A stretch of DNA of 64,000 bases from Cercospora beticola (taxonomy: Eukaryota > Ascomycota > Dothideomycetes > Mycosphaerellales > Mycosphaerellaceae). The notes under the pieces were generated by a model. It did no database searches, was not told the DNA's origin, and was given only the letters and a program-made list of their open reading frames with translations. The position numbers and the translations under genes are program-made. The stretch spans positions 4,216,001 through 4,280,000 of the forward strand of contig NC_088939.1 in assembly GCF_033473495.1 (NCBI RefSeq). The letters run 5' to 3'. Of this stretch, positions 21,309-31,712 are shown in pieces (within the stretch, counting starts at the first letter, position 1; each line of letters starts with the position of its first letter).

Positions 21309-22280
21309 ATGCAAAGCAACACCACAAACATTTTAACAACAAGCCAAATCGTTGTGCTTCGCCTCGATCACCTGCGCCATTACTTGGGTATCGCCAACGG
21401 TGGTGGCTTCATCCCGCGCCATATTCCAGGGAACTCGATCATTATGGGCGGTTCCGGACTCGACGGCCAAAGATCCGGCATTCGCTGCCGTATCCGCGAC
21501 AATGTCGCAGCTGCTCTCCGTCAAGATTGGGGCTCATTGAAAAAGTGGTACAAACCAGTCAAGGTTGTGGACGCCACGGATGCACGTTGGTTGGCCCTTG
21601 TCGAGCAGCAGACGTCGGTCAGAGAGAGGATTGAGACCGCCTCCAAGCCGTCAACCGATGTCGCGAAGAAGCACATGATCATTATGGCACTGCGTGATGA
21701 ATTTCCGGAACTTGCGACGGACGTTCCTGCACCACCGGAGCCACAAGTCCGCTCGCCCCTGCCTCCAAATGACGAGAAAACGGCCCTACCGAGCTACGAA
21801 GCGGCAACCGCGAAGATGGCAGTAGCTGCATCTCCGCTCGATATGCTGGCTTCGGAGGCACCAAATCTCCAACCGCCTGAGGCTTCCACCAAGCGCAAAC
21901 TCGCGGAGACACGCTTCCCAAAACCTTATGCCAAGAAAGTGAAGGCGGATGACTTTGCCGACTCGTCTGGCGACGAAGACAACGGCGGAGATGACGATTT
22001 TGACCCCAAACAGGAGCGAAGTGAACGTGTGGCGGCGCGCGGTGAGCGCAGACAGCGTACTGAGGAGAAAGGGGTCGCCACCGTCACCGTCGAGCAACTC
22101 GAGCGCCAACGCGAAGACCTTGGCGACAAATATCGCCTGGACGACATTCAACTCCTCAAGAAGATCGCAGAGATACGGGGCGACAAGCGAGAAGGCTTCA
22201 AATTGGTGGAAGAAGAACTGAATCTGAAGCATAAGCGCGCGATGGAGCAAGCTCGGCGGAAGTACAGTCTGGAGAACTGA
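21309..22280 (+). CDS. Hypothetical coiled-coil protein
   Basis: Single exon, 323 aa, not recognised. Residues 1-110 are mixed (DHLRHYLGIANGGGFIPRHI, then LRQDWGSLKKWYKPVKVVD) and could be a small folded domain. The middle is Pro/Ala-rich and disordered. It has a nuclear-type basic patch (KRKLAETRFPKPYAKKVK) followed by an acidic run (DSSGDEDNGGDDDFD). The last 100 residues are strongly charged and helical (LERQREDLGDKYRLDDIQLLKKI), a likely coiled coil. A nuclear role is plausible from composition only. Confidence 0.7.
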   Translation: MQSNTTNILTTSQIVVLRLDHLRHYLGIANGGGFIPRHIPGNSIIMGGSGLDGQRSGIRCRIRDNVAAALRQDWGSLKKWYKPVKVVDATDARWLALVEQQTSVRERIETASKPSTDVAKKHMIIMALRDEFPELATDVPAPPEPQVRSPLPPNDEKTALPSYEAATAKMAVAASPLDMLASEAPNLQPPEASTKRKLAETRFPKPYAKKVKADDFADSSGDEDNGGDDDFDPKQERSERVAARGERRQRTEEKGVATVTVEQLERQREDLGDKYRLDDIQLLKKIAEIRGDKREGFKLVEEELNLKHKRAMEQARRKYSLEN

Positions 22281-22451
22281 TCGACAACCTAGTGGACGTT
22301 TTCTCTAAAACGAAGGACATGGTACTGCGCGCTGGCTTTCCCTCAGCTACAGTCCCGCATCAGAGACGGATATGGAGTGACTATTTGTTGTTGGAGTCAG
22401 CTCTACTAGCGGGAATCCTATGCATCCTGCAGCTGACTCCTTGGCTTGCAG

Positions 22452-22733
22452 GTCACACTCACACTTAGAAAGCCAGAGTCCTCCGGCACAACTCACGATG
22501 TCTCATTTCGTGGCGCATATCCTCTACACAAGGTGCATACCCCACGACCAGCTTATGGTACGATGCAGACGTCAAATTCCACCCAAGACTTCTTACCTCC
22601 AGCCGCGCGAACAGAGACCCAGTTCGATAAATTACCGAAACGTGAACGCAGTCGCGTCGTGATGTTCGTGGTGGCTTTCGTGGCTCTGCTAATGTTTGGC
22701 TGCCTACTAATTTATTGGTTTCTGGTGATGTAA
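22452..22733 (+). CDS. C-terminal exon of a small single-pass membrane protein (incomplete model)
   Basis: The frame ends in a strong membrane segment (VVMFVVAFVALLMFGCLLIYWFLV) at the very C-terminus, preceded by basic residues (LPKRERSR), suggesting a tail-anchored protein facing the cytosol. No ATG is found until 22563. Directly upstream is CTTGCAG after GCTGAC, a good acceptor, so this is probably the second exon. A possible first exon ends with ATG then GTACTG near 22319, giving about 95 aa, but that join is a guess. Family not recognised. Confidence 0.45.
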   Translation, partial: VTLTLRKPESSGTTHDVSFRGAYPLHKVHTPRPAYGTMQTSNSTQDFLPPAARTETQFDKLPKRERSRVVMFVVAFVALLMFGCLLIYWFLVM

Positions 22734-22884
22734 GCTGTCTACGACAGTGTTTGAGACTCAAATCTACTGGTCCTGGGCGTGGGGTTTGTGGAATGTAGTT
22801 CTTGACAAACACCTCCTTCTTGGACATCAGCAGGAATCTTGATCCGCAAGATCCAACCACGCAGTGTTGCCCAACATCACCAAA

Positions 22885-23475
22885 ATGCCGACCACGAGGA
22901 GCTCGAAAAGAGTCGCAAAGACCTTACCCACACCCGCCAAGCATATCTCGCTCGCAGCTCGCAAACGCTCGTCCAATACACAGTTGCCATCGCAAAGCAA
23001 GAAAACTACAGCAAGTCCCACGCGTTTCGAGCAAGATCAGCCCAAGAAGACATCTATACATTCGCCAGACCGACCTTCCTCACATCCCTACCTCAACACC
23101 CCAGACCTCAATCGTACAACATCCGGTCTCTTCCTCACAGATCGAGATGTGCGACTTCCTTCGCCACGAACACATCCCATGGACTCCGGCTCGCTGTGCT
23201 CAAGACCTGGGTCTCGTCCTGCATCTCCCATAGCTCGAGCACCCTCGCCACTTCGACATGAAATTTTGCTTCGCGATGAAGGAGACCAAAACATAAAACC
23301 TGGGGATATCGAGATCGTACGTTTGGAAGTTGAGGACGATGGCCATTTCGACATGATGATTTCGTTGCGTGATGCGGAGATACCCGAAGTGAGGACCAGG
23401 AACGTACCGACGATGTTTCTGGATGTACTCACGAAGAAATTCGATGAGTGGGGCGTGGCATGGGTAAAGAAGTGA
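22885..23475 (+). CDS. Hypothetical protein, disordered N-terminus with a conserved-looking C-terminal segment
   Basis: 196 aa from ATG 22885. The first 130 residues are Ser/Pro/Arg/Lys-rich. The last 65 residues look folded: DIEIVRLEVEDDGHFDMMIS, then EVRTRNVPTMFLDVLTKKFD and a Trp-containing end (EWGVAWVKK). I do not recognise the family. No signal peptide, no membrane segment. Confidence 0.55.
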   Translation: MPTTRSSKRVAKTLPTPAKHISLAARKRSSNTQLPSQSKKTTASPTRFEQDQPKKTSIHSPDRPSSHPYLNTPDLNRTTSGLFLTDRDVRLPSPRTHPMDSGSLCSRPGSRPASPIARAPSPLRHEILLRDEGDQNIKPGDIEIVRLEVEDDGHFDMMISLRDAEIPEVRTRNVPTMFLDVLTKKFDEWGVAWVKK

Positions 23476-23845
23476 GGGTGTTCGGGTCTGAATGCTTGAG
23501 TGCAATTGGAGCAAAGAGATGACTGCAAGGGCAGGACCAAGAATGGGTGCAATTACGGTGGCGACTGCCAAAGGCGATGGTTGCGCTGGGCAGCTGTGTG
23601 TGTGTGTGTGGCTCGAGGCTGTGGAAGTCCACACCTCGTGGTTGCGCAATGTCCAAGAGTTTGTCAATGTGACCGTGCTGAGATTCTGGGCACTCGAAGG
23701 ATAAGTCCGACTTCAGCGCTCATGAGGGGTACCTTGACGGATTGATCTCAGCCCAATTGGACCGGAGAATAGCAATCTGTACTTTTCTGAAGCGCGTGTT
23801 CGCGCAGCATTACTTCTTCCTGCGGACTATTGAGTCGACTGATGG
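23476..23845. other. Convergent intergenic region with a (TG)8 tract
   Basis: 3' ends of two convergent genes. Holds a simple TG repeat and nothing else recognised. Confidence 0.5.
23595..23610. repeat. (TG)8 microsatellite
   Basis: Eight uninterrupted TG units in noncoding sequence between two convergent genes; likely variable between strains. Confidence 0.85.
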
Positions 23846-26098
23846 CTACTCGCTGTCATCGTCCTCTTCGACATCTAGCATCTCCTCATCGTCATCATCT
23901 TGACTGTCGGCCTCACTTTCACTGGCCTCATCGTCACTCTCTTCACGATCTTCTGCACCCCCTTTGGCAGCCTTCTCGCTAGCGCGCCTCCTCTCTTCCT
24001 CTTTCCTGCCTTCCTCGATAACTCTTGCCTTCTCCTCCCTGGTCTTCCGCTGTCCTACGACATACGCGCCCAGCGGAGTCTTCTCCCAACTGACGTCCTT
24101 CAGGAACGCATCAACGCCTTGACGGTGGTTTGGCGCAAACTCGACCTTTGCTCGCCTCTCCTCAATCCACTTCGCATTGGCCTCCAATTTCTGGACGAGC
24201 AGCTGTATGGCGCTGTTGATTTTGGTATTCTTGTTGCCACCCTTGCCCTTTCCTCGCTGATTCGCTTCTTTGAGCCAACGACGTAGCATGACTGTGACTG
24301 GAAGAGCAAGTTCTGGGAACGCAATGTTCTTGGCCCACATAACGAAGAATTCAGAAAGCAGTTCCTGCACTTGCTCAGCAACACCATCCTGATACGTGCG
24401 AGTCCGCAAGTATGACTTTGGCGCCCGGATCGTGGTATTGAAGTCCAAAGGCTTGAGTGTGGCTGGCTTCGGAGCCTTCCTCATCTCAGCGCTGTTTAGG
24501 ACTTCGTACAGGGGGGCTGCGAGCGGAATGTAGGTTCCAGTGGCAAGGCTGACTCGTAACATAGAACGTACGAGTTGAAAGCGCAGTGGAAAGTAGGTCG
24601 CTGTTGGGATCAGTCGTAGTGCCCCGAGCGTGACTTGCACGAAAGGATATATCAGTGCTTGCAGCGGTGAGGACTTTTCTGTGCAGTGCATTGCCAGAAC
24701 TCTGCTCCAGAAGTCCAGGCTGTGTACGTATTGCCAATTGTATATCGCTTTGTAGCTCTCGTTGGAGTTGTTCGTGATGCTACCTCGCAGGTGCAGAGCC
24801 AAGCTTCGGATGAATGTGAATGCGGTAGTGTATGCTACACCACCCTCGCCACCGGCAAGACCCCAAAGCTCAGCAGCAGAGTTCTTCATCAAGTTCACGC
24901 CAGGCATAGTGTGCACTGTTGTGTTGCGCGCGCCTTTTACTAGTGCCTGATAAGTGGCTTTGAGCACGTTTTCGCGAATGCCGGCATCGCCAATAACGGT
25001 CAGTCGACGCATGACAAGGAACGCTGCGATACGCGTCGCTTCGGTGTTGCTATGCGAAGACCAGACGACAGTCACTGCACGCGAGACATCCCGCACCAGC
25101 TTCTTGAAGGAAAGCAAGTAAGGCAGGAGCGGCAACAGCGATGCGAGGGTAAGCCGGAGGGTCGCTGGGTCTGATAGATGGTCCAGAAGGTGCAGGATAC
25201 CAGATATCTGAGAGCGCAACATGGGGCCGAGTGTCTTGAACTTCTTGGATTCCGTCTGGACGTGGACTTTCCCATTCTTCGCCTCCTGTACCGGCAAGTG
25301 GTGCTCGAAGACTTTGGGGATCTCCTTCAGTGCAGTAGTGAGCAGCTCGTGGTAGACCTGTGGATTCGATACCGAGTACTTGAACTCCTTCTCCTCTGCG
25401 TCTGACGAAGAGATTTGGGCCGCGGACCTGAAAGCGATTACGACCTCTTTTGCGGCACGCAGAGAATGTTGTTCTTGCAGTGCAGCTCTCCACTTCTTGA
25501 CAGTCTTGAGATCCAGCTCGTTGTTGTCCGCCTCGTCTTCTGAGTCGTCTCGCTTCTTCTGTTTCTTCCGCTTAGGCTCGTCATCGTCGGTCTCGCTCAA
25601 TTCCAGATTGTCCAAATCATCAAACACCTCAGGCTCATCCTTTTGTAGCACTTTGTGGAACTCTGGATCCTCCTTGGCCAATCGATCAAGCTGCTCTTTG
25701 AAGTCGCCAACGTCGCTCTCAGAGTCTGAGTCGCCATCGCTATCTCCTCGCACCGGCGCCTGCTCCGCAGCAGAGCCCGAATCTGATGTCTCGTCGTCGC
25801 TGTCTCGTTTTCTCTTGCTGGCTTTCTTTTTGGGCAATTCCGGGACTTCGAACCCGCCTTGGAAGAAGTCATCGACGCTCATATCCTTGAAGGCATCCGC
25901 GACGGCCTTCTGATTGTTCCCATTCGTTGTCGGCTGCCCATCGGTTTCCCCATCCTTGCCTTCCTCTTCTGCCCTCCGCTTTTTCTTGCGCTCCTTCAGT
26001 TGCTGCTGCTGCTTGGTCTTTTTCAGTCCCTTGCGCTTTTCCAGTGTGTCTGACAGATGCTTCTTCTGAAATTTCTTGGTCGCCTTGCTGACCGGCAT
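23846..26098 (-). CDS. NOC2: Nucleolar complex protein 2 (NOC2), 60S ribosome assembly
   Basis: Forms complexes with Noc1 and Noc3 that escort pre-60S particles from nucleolus to nucleoplasm. Single exon, 750 aa from ATG 26098 (MPVSKATKKFQKKHLSDTLE, the usual family start); upstream codons in frame lack an ATG. The N-terminal 200 residues are Lys-rich and acidic with nuclear signals (KKKASKRKRDSDDE). The Noc2 helical-repeat core runs from about residue 215 to 680: YHELLTTALKEIPKVFEHHL, then HNWQYVHS-like (NWQYVHSLDFWSRVLAMH), LIYPFVQVTLGALRLIPTA and YFPLRFQLVRSMLRVS. The C-terminus is highly acidic, as in orthologues. It is head to head with VPS28, start codons 211 bp apart. Confidence 0.95.
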   Translation of the reverse strand: MPVSKATKKFQKKHLSDTLEKRKGLKKTKQQQQLKERKKKRRAEEEGKDGETDGQPTTNGNNQKAVADAFKDMSVDDFFQGGFEVPELPKKKASKRKRDSDDETSDSGSAAEQAPVRGDSDGDSDSESDVGDFKEQLDRLAKEDPEFHKVLQKDEPEVFDDLDNLELSETDDDEPKRKKQKKRDDSEDEADNNELDLKTVKKWRAALQEQHSLRAAKEVVIAFRSAAQISSSDAEEKEFKYSVSNPQVYHELLTTALKEIPKVFEHHLPVQEAKNGKVHVQTESKKFKTLGPMLRSQISGILHLLDHLSDPATLRLTLASLLPLLPYLLSFKKLVRDVSRAVTVVWSSHSNTEATRIAAFLVMRRLTVIGDAGIRENVLKATYQALVKGARNTTVHTMPGVNLMKNSAAELWGLAGGEGGVAYTTAFTFIRSLALHLRGSITNNSNESYKAIYNWQYVHSLDFWSRVLAMHCTEKSSPLQALIYPFVQVTLGALRLIPTATYFPLRFQLVRSMLRVSLATGTYIPLAAPLYEVLNSAEMRKAPKPATLKPLDFNTTIRAPKSYLRTRTYQDGVAEQVQELLSEFFVMWAKNIAFPELALPVTVMLRRWLKEANQRGKGKGGNKNTKINSAIQLLVQKLEANAKWIEERRAKVEFAPNHRQGVDAFLKDVSWEKTPLGAYVVGQRKTREEKARVIEEGRKEEERRRASEKAAKGGAEDREESDDEASESEADSQDDDDEEMLDVEEDDDSE

Positions 26099-26309
26099 CG
26101 TGGCGACGGATGCAGATATGCGTGTTGACGGAAGGCGGAAGTGGTGTTGGAGCTCATGGTCGTAGTTCGAGTCCAAAATTTCAGCGGGTCCGGGGACAGA
26201 AGCGGAAGGGGTCCGCGCAAGCTTGCACCCACGAGCTCAGCAACGACGGCACAGCAGACGACAGGCGGGCACACATGGCATCAACAACAACTCCGACGTC
26301 CGCAGCAAC

Positions 26310-27117
26310 ATGTACGCTCCACAGCAGCTGGCCTACGCGCCCACGCCGTACAGCTACACGCCATCGAATAACCTGACGGCCAACATCAACTTGGACGAGG
26401 AAGTGCAGCTCGCCGACACAGCCGCCGAACGAGACCTGTACGAATCACTTGCAGAGGTGTACAGCATCATCATCACCCTCGATGCGCTAGAGAAAGCGTA
26501 CCTACGAGACAGCATCAACGAAGCCGAGTACACCGAGACATGCGACCGCCTGCTGCGCCAGTACAAGAGCAACCTCGCCGCCGAGAGCGTGCAAGCTGCC
26601 TTTGGAGATCTGGAAAGCTTCAAGGCTGAGTGGGGAGTGCGTGCGCCCATTGTGCGCTCGGACATTGCCGTGTGTGCTGACGGCATTGCAGCTCGAAGTG
26701 CCCAAAGCCACGGAACGACTGCGTATCGGCCTTCCAGCGACGATTGAGAGTGTGCCTACGCGCACTTCGTCACAGCACCACCGAGCGTCCAATTCTCACG
26801 CCCCAGGCAATAACGGTCCGGGAGCTGCCGCAAATGCCACAGCCATCGTCTCTGCATCGGAGAACTTCATCACACTCTTTGACGCCATCCGGATGAACAT
26901 TCTGTCCAAGGACACGCTCCATCCTATTTTGGTGGATACTATTCAGGCGGTCAATAAAGTCACCGACCGGGATTTTGATAACAAGGGCAAGATCGTGCAA
27001 TGGTTGATTACCTTGAACCAAATGCGAGCTGCGGAAGAGTTGAGCCCGGAACAGGCCCGAGACCTCCAATTCGATTTGAACGCCGCCTACGAGGGCTTCA
27101 AGGCTACTCTTGGGTAG
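26310..27117 (+). CDS. VPS28: ESCRT-I subunit VPS28
   Basis: Part of ESCRT-I with Vps23 and Vps37; sorts ubiquitinated cargo into multivesicular bodies at endosomes. Two exons, 26310-26636 and 26692-27117, with a 55-bp intron (GTGCGT...GCAG); 250 aa. It starts MYAPQQLAYAPTPYSYTPSN. The N-terminal core has NINLDEEVQLADTAAERDLYE, then the long helices LEKAYLRDS and CDRLLRQYKSNL. After splicing, EWGLEVPKATERLRIGLPAT leads to a linker. The C-terminal four-helix bundle that binds ESCRT-II follows: ITLFDAIRMNILSKD, LHPILVDTIQAVNKV and KIVQWLITLNQMRAAEELS. Identification is firm. Confidence 0.96.
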
Positions 27118-28211
27118 GGTGCCAGCGTCGGCTGTGGGTTCATCTTGGATGCAGTACTACCAGCAACTCACAGACATCACATCTGGGATAGAACGTCGAT
27201 CTTGATAGCTTTGCGAGCGTTATCGAGTGCGCCTCTGGATTCGGCCGATGTAAATTCCCGCTGCATGCGAACCCATCATCCGCTCGATCTGGATAATTCC
27301 ACCAAGGAGGGGTCTGAGTTGACATCGAGGTGTGCTAAGCCAGCACTTTTGTTCGAGGCTTCTAATTCGTCACATGTGATGTCCTGGCAATCACTCGAGA
27401 TCTCGGCTTGTCACATTGATTTCGCAATGAACGAAGCTGCACAAAGCCTCTCGGTCAGTGCAATGGCGTGCGCTCTTCTGACACCGTAGCAGAGGTTCCT
27501 GCGAACACACAGTGCGAGCTGAGTCATCATAGAGCACGTTCGTGGCGGCCTTGTGCGCCTCGACCCGATGACATGGCGATGTACCGGCACCGCACTGCCG
27601 AATTGGACATGACATGTCAATCTCGGCCCGGGGTATAGAAAGGCAACTGAGTCGTCGAATCTGCAGGTACGCGTAAACAACCAGACAACCACATCGATCG
27701 CAATGCAAATACCCGGGTATTGTTTTGCTAATGGGCTGCTGCATACAAGGCACTGCTATTGCATGAAGGCAGCGCTGTCTGGGTCATATGCCTCACGTCC
27801 AAGCCCAGGAATAGCAAAGCAATTCAGTCCGAAACGCTGGCTAGCTGCAGGAACGGGGTGTGAAGAAGCATAACAGCACCGCATACACCTGATTGTAGTT
27901 CGCAGACTGCGCGAGCCGTTGGCGATAATGATTGCAGCATGCATAATCGACGCCTGCAGGATGCAAAGATGCCCAATTGATGCGCACTAAGCATTCCAGG
28001 AGATCGGCGCCATTTTTCGGCCTGCATGTGGTTGTTGGTCTGTGCGCGCCGCGGCTCTGCATCCGAAAGACGTTTGGATTTCGAACCAGCGCACATCGAG
28101 GCTCGAACCATGCATGCGTCCGCAAAACAGCTGACCACGAAAGATCTCGGTCTCGCCGATGGGCGCGAGCAGGAGAATGAGGAGGCACTGGACGGTAGGC
28201 AGGCCCCATGC
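27118..28211. other. Intergenic, 1.1 kb
   Basis: 3' side of VPS28 and promoter of the methyltransferase. The frame of the next gene extends back to 28026, so its last part may be coding. Otherwise no convincing gene. Confidence 0.5.
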
Positions 28212-29345
28212 ATGCGTATTCGAGTGACAGGTCAGCTGATCGACCGTGCAGTGCTCGATCTGCCGCAGCTGCACCAGCGCCCGAAAGCAGAGACTCTGCT
28301 CTTGACCCTCGCCGACCTGAGCTCGCAGCCAGCCTCGTGGGATGCCACACCCCGCCATGGAACTCCGACGTCGCCGTTATCGGGCACATCCACGCCATTT
28401 CGCAGAAAGAGAAAGATACGTAGTCAAGGCATACCCAGCTACTTGACCAAGATCATAGCTAGTCCCCTCGCTTGGATCGAGGACGATGAGCAGAAGGAAT
28501 GCATCTGGGAGGCGGCAGCGCAGCGCCTTAGCGAACGGAGTGGGAGGACTGCTATGGGCTCGATTAGCAGGACCTTCGTCATCCCGCTACAGCCAGACCT
28601 GCCGCTGTCCCACGACCACAGCACTGGGACCACCATGACAAATGAGAATGACATACATGCAAGTACGGACACCATTGACGGGTACCTCAACCTCACTCTC
28701 CGTGAGCCCGCATTGACTGGCGATGACCTGGGCTTGAAGACTTGGGCATCATCGTACCTCCTCGCCAAGAGAGTTACTGTCCTGCAGCATACACTTCCCC
28801 GCCTGCCACAACATGTATCGATTCTTGAGCTCGGTGCAGGTACTGGGCTAGTGGGAATGGCAGCTGCTGCAATCCTCAAGAAACATGTCATCATGACCGA
28901 TTTGCCAGAGATCGTTCCTAACCTTCAGCACAATGCGCGGCTGTCCGCAGAAGCAATTGCGTTGCATGGAGGCAGAGTCGATTGTGCCGTGTTAGACTGG
29001 ATGCAGCCCGGGGCATTCTTCCTCGAAGGCATGCACGAAGGTCAGGCGCACACCTTTCCCCTGATATTTGCAGCCGACCCGATATATGGTCCCGAGCACC
29101 CGCGTCTGCTTGCCCAGGCGATATCCTATCACCTGATCGAGAACAGTGATGCACGTGCAGTAGTCGAGATGCCACTCCGCGACGCTTACGTCGCCGAACG
29201 AGAAGCGTTCAGGCAGGCCATGAGTGACGTCGGTCTTGTGCTCCACGAAGAGGGTCAAGAGACCGGCTTTGATGACTGGTCCTCCGCAGTCGACGACGAC
29301 CTCATCGAAGTAACATGCTGGTGGAGTGTGTGGAAGCGGCGATGA
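28212..29345 (+). CDS. METTL21-type (Methyltransf_16) S-adenosylmethionine methyltransferase
   Basis: Class I methyltransferase, family known for protein-lysine methylation. Single exon; 377 aa from ATG 28212 (MRIRVTGQLIDRAVLDL). The frame also has ATGs at 28110 and 28026; I favour 28212 because the folded N-terminal strand starts there, but this is a judgement. Motif I is ILELGAGTGLVGMAAAA; then VIMTDLPEIVPNLQHNARLS (acidic residue binding the ribose), and FAADPIYGPEHPRLLAQAI, the DPIY version of the family's post-motif. LGLKTWASSYLLAKR before motif I is the usual entry helix. The N-terminal 130 residues are a less conserved extension with a basic stretch (FRRKRKIRSQG). The substrate protein is unknown. 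Confidence 0.87.
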   Translation: MRIRVTGQLIDRAVLDLPQLHQRPKAETLLLTLADLSSQPASWDATPRHGTPTSPLSGTSTPFRRKRKIRSQGIPSYLTKIIASPLAWIEDDEQKECIWEAAAQRLSERSGRTAMGSISRTFVIPLQPDLPLSHDHSTGTTMTNENDIHASTDTIDGYLNLTLREPALTGDDLGLKTWASSYLLAKRVTVLQHTLPRLPQHVSILELGAGTGLVGMAAAAILKKHVIMTDLPEIVPNLQHNARLSAEAIALHGGRVDCAVLDWMQPGAFFLEGMHEGQAHTFPLIFAADPIYGPEHPRLLAQAISYHLIENSDARAVVEMPLRDAYVAEREAFRQAMSDVGLVLHEEGQETGFDDWSSAVDDDLIEVTCWWSVWKRR

Positions 29346-29503
29346 CATTGTTTGGCAGTTATCTCCCTCCTTCCATTCACCACAGCAGAATGCTCGTAGG
29401 TACATCAACGATTGTTACACTCTTCTCATCTTTCACGACATTTTCTTTGCATAGTCTTATTCACGGCTGCTCATCGCTACTTCCTCATTTTTGTGGCAGT
29501 CCT

Positions 29504-29511
29504 TATAAATA
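29504..29511 (+). promoter_or_regulatory. TATA box (TATAAATA)
   Basis: A perfect TATAAATA. It ends only 6 bp before the first ATG of the next frame (29518), too close for that ATG to be inside the mRNA if the box is used. This is why the start at 29542 is preferred. Confidence 0.5.
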
Positions 29512-29541
29512 CTGCTGATGTCTCTAGCACAGGAACAAACA

Positions 29542-30450
29542 ATGAGTGACACGTTGCTATCGACTATTCGAGTGGGTACTGACAAGCAAATGACAAACTC
29601 TGCACTCATCCAACAAACATTGAACCCCGAAGGGCGAGCCATTTGTGACGCTTGCAGTCTGCGTATGCTCGAAACCGCTATGTCAGCTGCTAGCGGTCCA
29701 AGAAGGTCGACGATACGACGATTTGGAGAGCGCATGCGCTTCGAGAATCGAGCCAGTGTGGGTACCGCTCCTAGCCAAATGAACAGTCCAACCGCATCCC
29801 CATCGAACTGGAGCGAGTCTTACGAAGAAGACGAGCGCATTGCGGATCGAATTTTTGAAGACTTTGCAAGATTCGAATGGCCCAGCCAGGGACATGATCG
29901 GACACCTTGTCCTTCGCCAACAATCAGCGAGTCGTCTCATAGTCCTAAGTCGAGTAGGTTTGCAGAGTCCTGGATCGCAGACCTGAAAGCCTCCGCGTCG
30001 CATGCTGGCATATCAAGCATAAACCCGTCGCTAATGCAACACATGAGAGATGCGGACATCAAATGGGCTCGCCGCTCGACTGGCCCTGTCCTGGATATGC
30101 CTGACATGTCTCATGGATTTTGTTCACAAACCGAGGCTGCTTCACCATCAGGGCTCGTGGACCCCAAGCATACCGCCGCCAACACCCTCATCGCTTCTCT
30201 TGATGACGACTTCTCGCCGACATTCCAGTCTTTCATGTCGACCGGACGCTCTGCCAGCGATGCAGACTCAGACGTCAGCTATCTAGACTTGAATGACCTC
30301 GACTCTCCAGCCGCGCGAACAAGCTCGTACTCGGATCGTGTCGAAAATGGCAGAAGGGGAGCAATCGTAGGACGTGGACGCTCGAGGACGCGGTGCCACA
30401 GAACTGGCTGTGAATGCTATGAATGCAAGCAGTTGAGACTCCCTTCATAG
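29542..30450 (+). CDS. Hypothetical Ser-rich protein with a C-terminal Cys motif
   Basis: 302 aa from ATG 29542; the frame also opens at 29518, but that ATG is too near the TATA box. Mostly disordered and Ser/Asp-rich. An N-terminal ICDACSLRML contains one CxxC pair. At the very C-terminus is a short CHRTGCECYECKQLRL segment (C-x5-C-x-C-x2-C), possibly a metal-binding or docking tail. Not recognised. One moderately hydrophobic stretch, no membrane segment. Confidence 0.62.
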   Translation: MSDTLLSTIRVGTDKQMTNSALIQQTLNPEGRAICDACSLRMLETAMSAASGPRRSTIRRFGERMRFENRASVGTAPSQMNSPTASPSNWSESYEEDERIADRIFEDFARFEWPSQGHDRTPCPSPTISESSHSPKSSRFAESWIADLKASASHAGISSINPSLMQHMRDADIKWARRSTGPVLDMPDMSHGFCSQTEAASPSGLVDPKHTAANTLIASLDDDFSPTFQSFMSTGRSASDADSDVSYLDLNDLDSPAARTSSYSDRVENGRRGAIVGRGRSRTRCHRTGCECYECKQLRLPS

Positions 30451-30526
30451 GCAACCCATTGCGAGCACACTTCGCTGCTTGCGCTCACTCTCCAAATTTT
30501 GTGAGATGACGTTGATTCAGCTGCAT

Positions 30527-30549
30527 TGTGCCTGGCTAGACGAGTCATT
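30527..30549. repeat. 23-bp direct repeat, copy 1
   Basis: Begins TGTGCCTGGCTAGACGAG. The copy at 31204-31226 differs at two positions, both transitions (G/A and A/G). The copies are about 0.68 kb apart in noncoding DNA. Confidence 0.6.
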
Positions 30550-31203
30550 CTGCCGCTTCGGCGATGCAACCGTAGACGCTTGACGCCACGCACATCGTCG
30601 TGGTTGATATCATCTGGCAGCTGACAGCATCAGCGAGTTCATTGACATCACGTTCGTCCGTTGGACGGTCCTCTTGATGAGTTGTGAGAGGCTTCTGATG
30701 CGATAAAGGCACAATTTGGCTGTGAGCCACACCCGGTATTGACATTTGCTGCTGGATAAACCGGATAGCCAGTCGGGGCCGTGGACTTTGAATTTTCAGC
30801 TGGGCCTGCTACACTCGACATCTATTCCCTTCGTTGCTCTCAATAAACACATCACTTTCGAGCGTCCCACGAGCACCGTACATCGCAGACCGATTCTGCG
30901 GAGCAGAACAAAGGTCTGTGGCTGGACTACAACATCAGCCTGCGTGGTTGTTGCCCTGCAAAGTGGCCATGGCTCTGCGCTCCGCACTCACAAGAAGTCA
31001 AATAGATGAGTTGATGACGCGCAGGCGGCGACGTACAATGAGCTTGGACGACCTGTACGGCCACGCGACGTATATTGCTCGTCCAAATTGAACAATCTAT
31101 CTACCTTCTCACGTTTGTGAAGACGTCCGTAGCATGATGGAGTTCGTGCTGCATGATATATTATGGAAGCCACGGACGAGGCACTGCCAATGCATAGATC
31201 TAC

Positions 31204-31226
31204 TGTGCCTGACTAGGCGAGTCATT
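31204..31226. repeat. 23-bp direct repeat, copy 2
   Basis: Begins TGTGCCTGACTAGGCGAG; partner of 30527-30549. Confidence 0.6.
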
Positions 31227-31696
31227 GTTGTACATTGTTCCGTATACCATGTCTAGACATCACGTCTATGGCTCTGTGAGGCAGTCTTTCAGAGTTCTCA
31301 TCCTGCTTTCCGGCGCATTGCTTTTCTGTAGTGCTGCCATTACCGGATGCGTTGAAGCTTCGTCGCTCTTCGGCATGCCGATGCTTCGGCTTCGTGCATT
31401 GAGCCATTGACCAAAGAGGCAAGCGGCAAAGACCAATGCGGCCTTCGACTACGCCGGTGTCGTCAGTGTACTGCCCGCAGAGAGCTCACATCAGGTGATC
31501 CGCTGCGGTGTGCGCTGCAAAGTGGCAACTCTATCGTATACCTCAACAGGATATCATGACGAAGTGATGGGGAGCTGCGAGCTGCGAAGCTGTGCAAGGT
31601 GTGGTTGTGGTTACCCAGAGTTTGGTTCGGTCAATGTCAATTGAGTCAAGTCCGAAGCGGTGGAACCAGCGCGAAGCCTTCCCATTCCGCTTGCTA

Positions 31697-31712
31697 CCAC
31701 GCCTTCGCTACC
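31697..31712. repeat. 16-bp exact direct repeat, copy 1
   Basis: CCACGCCTTCGCTACC; identical copy at 31931-31946, 234 bp downstream. Confidence 0.6.
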
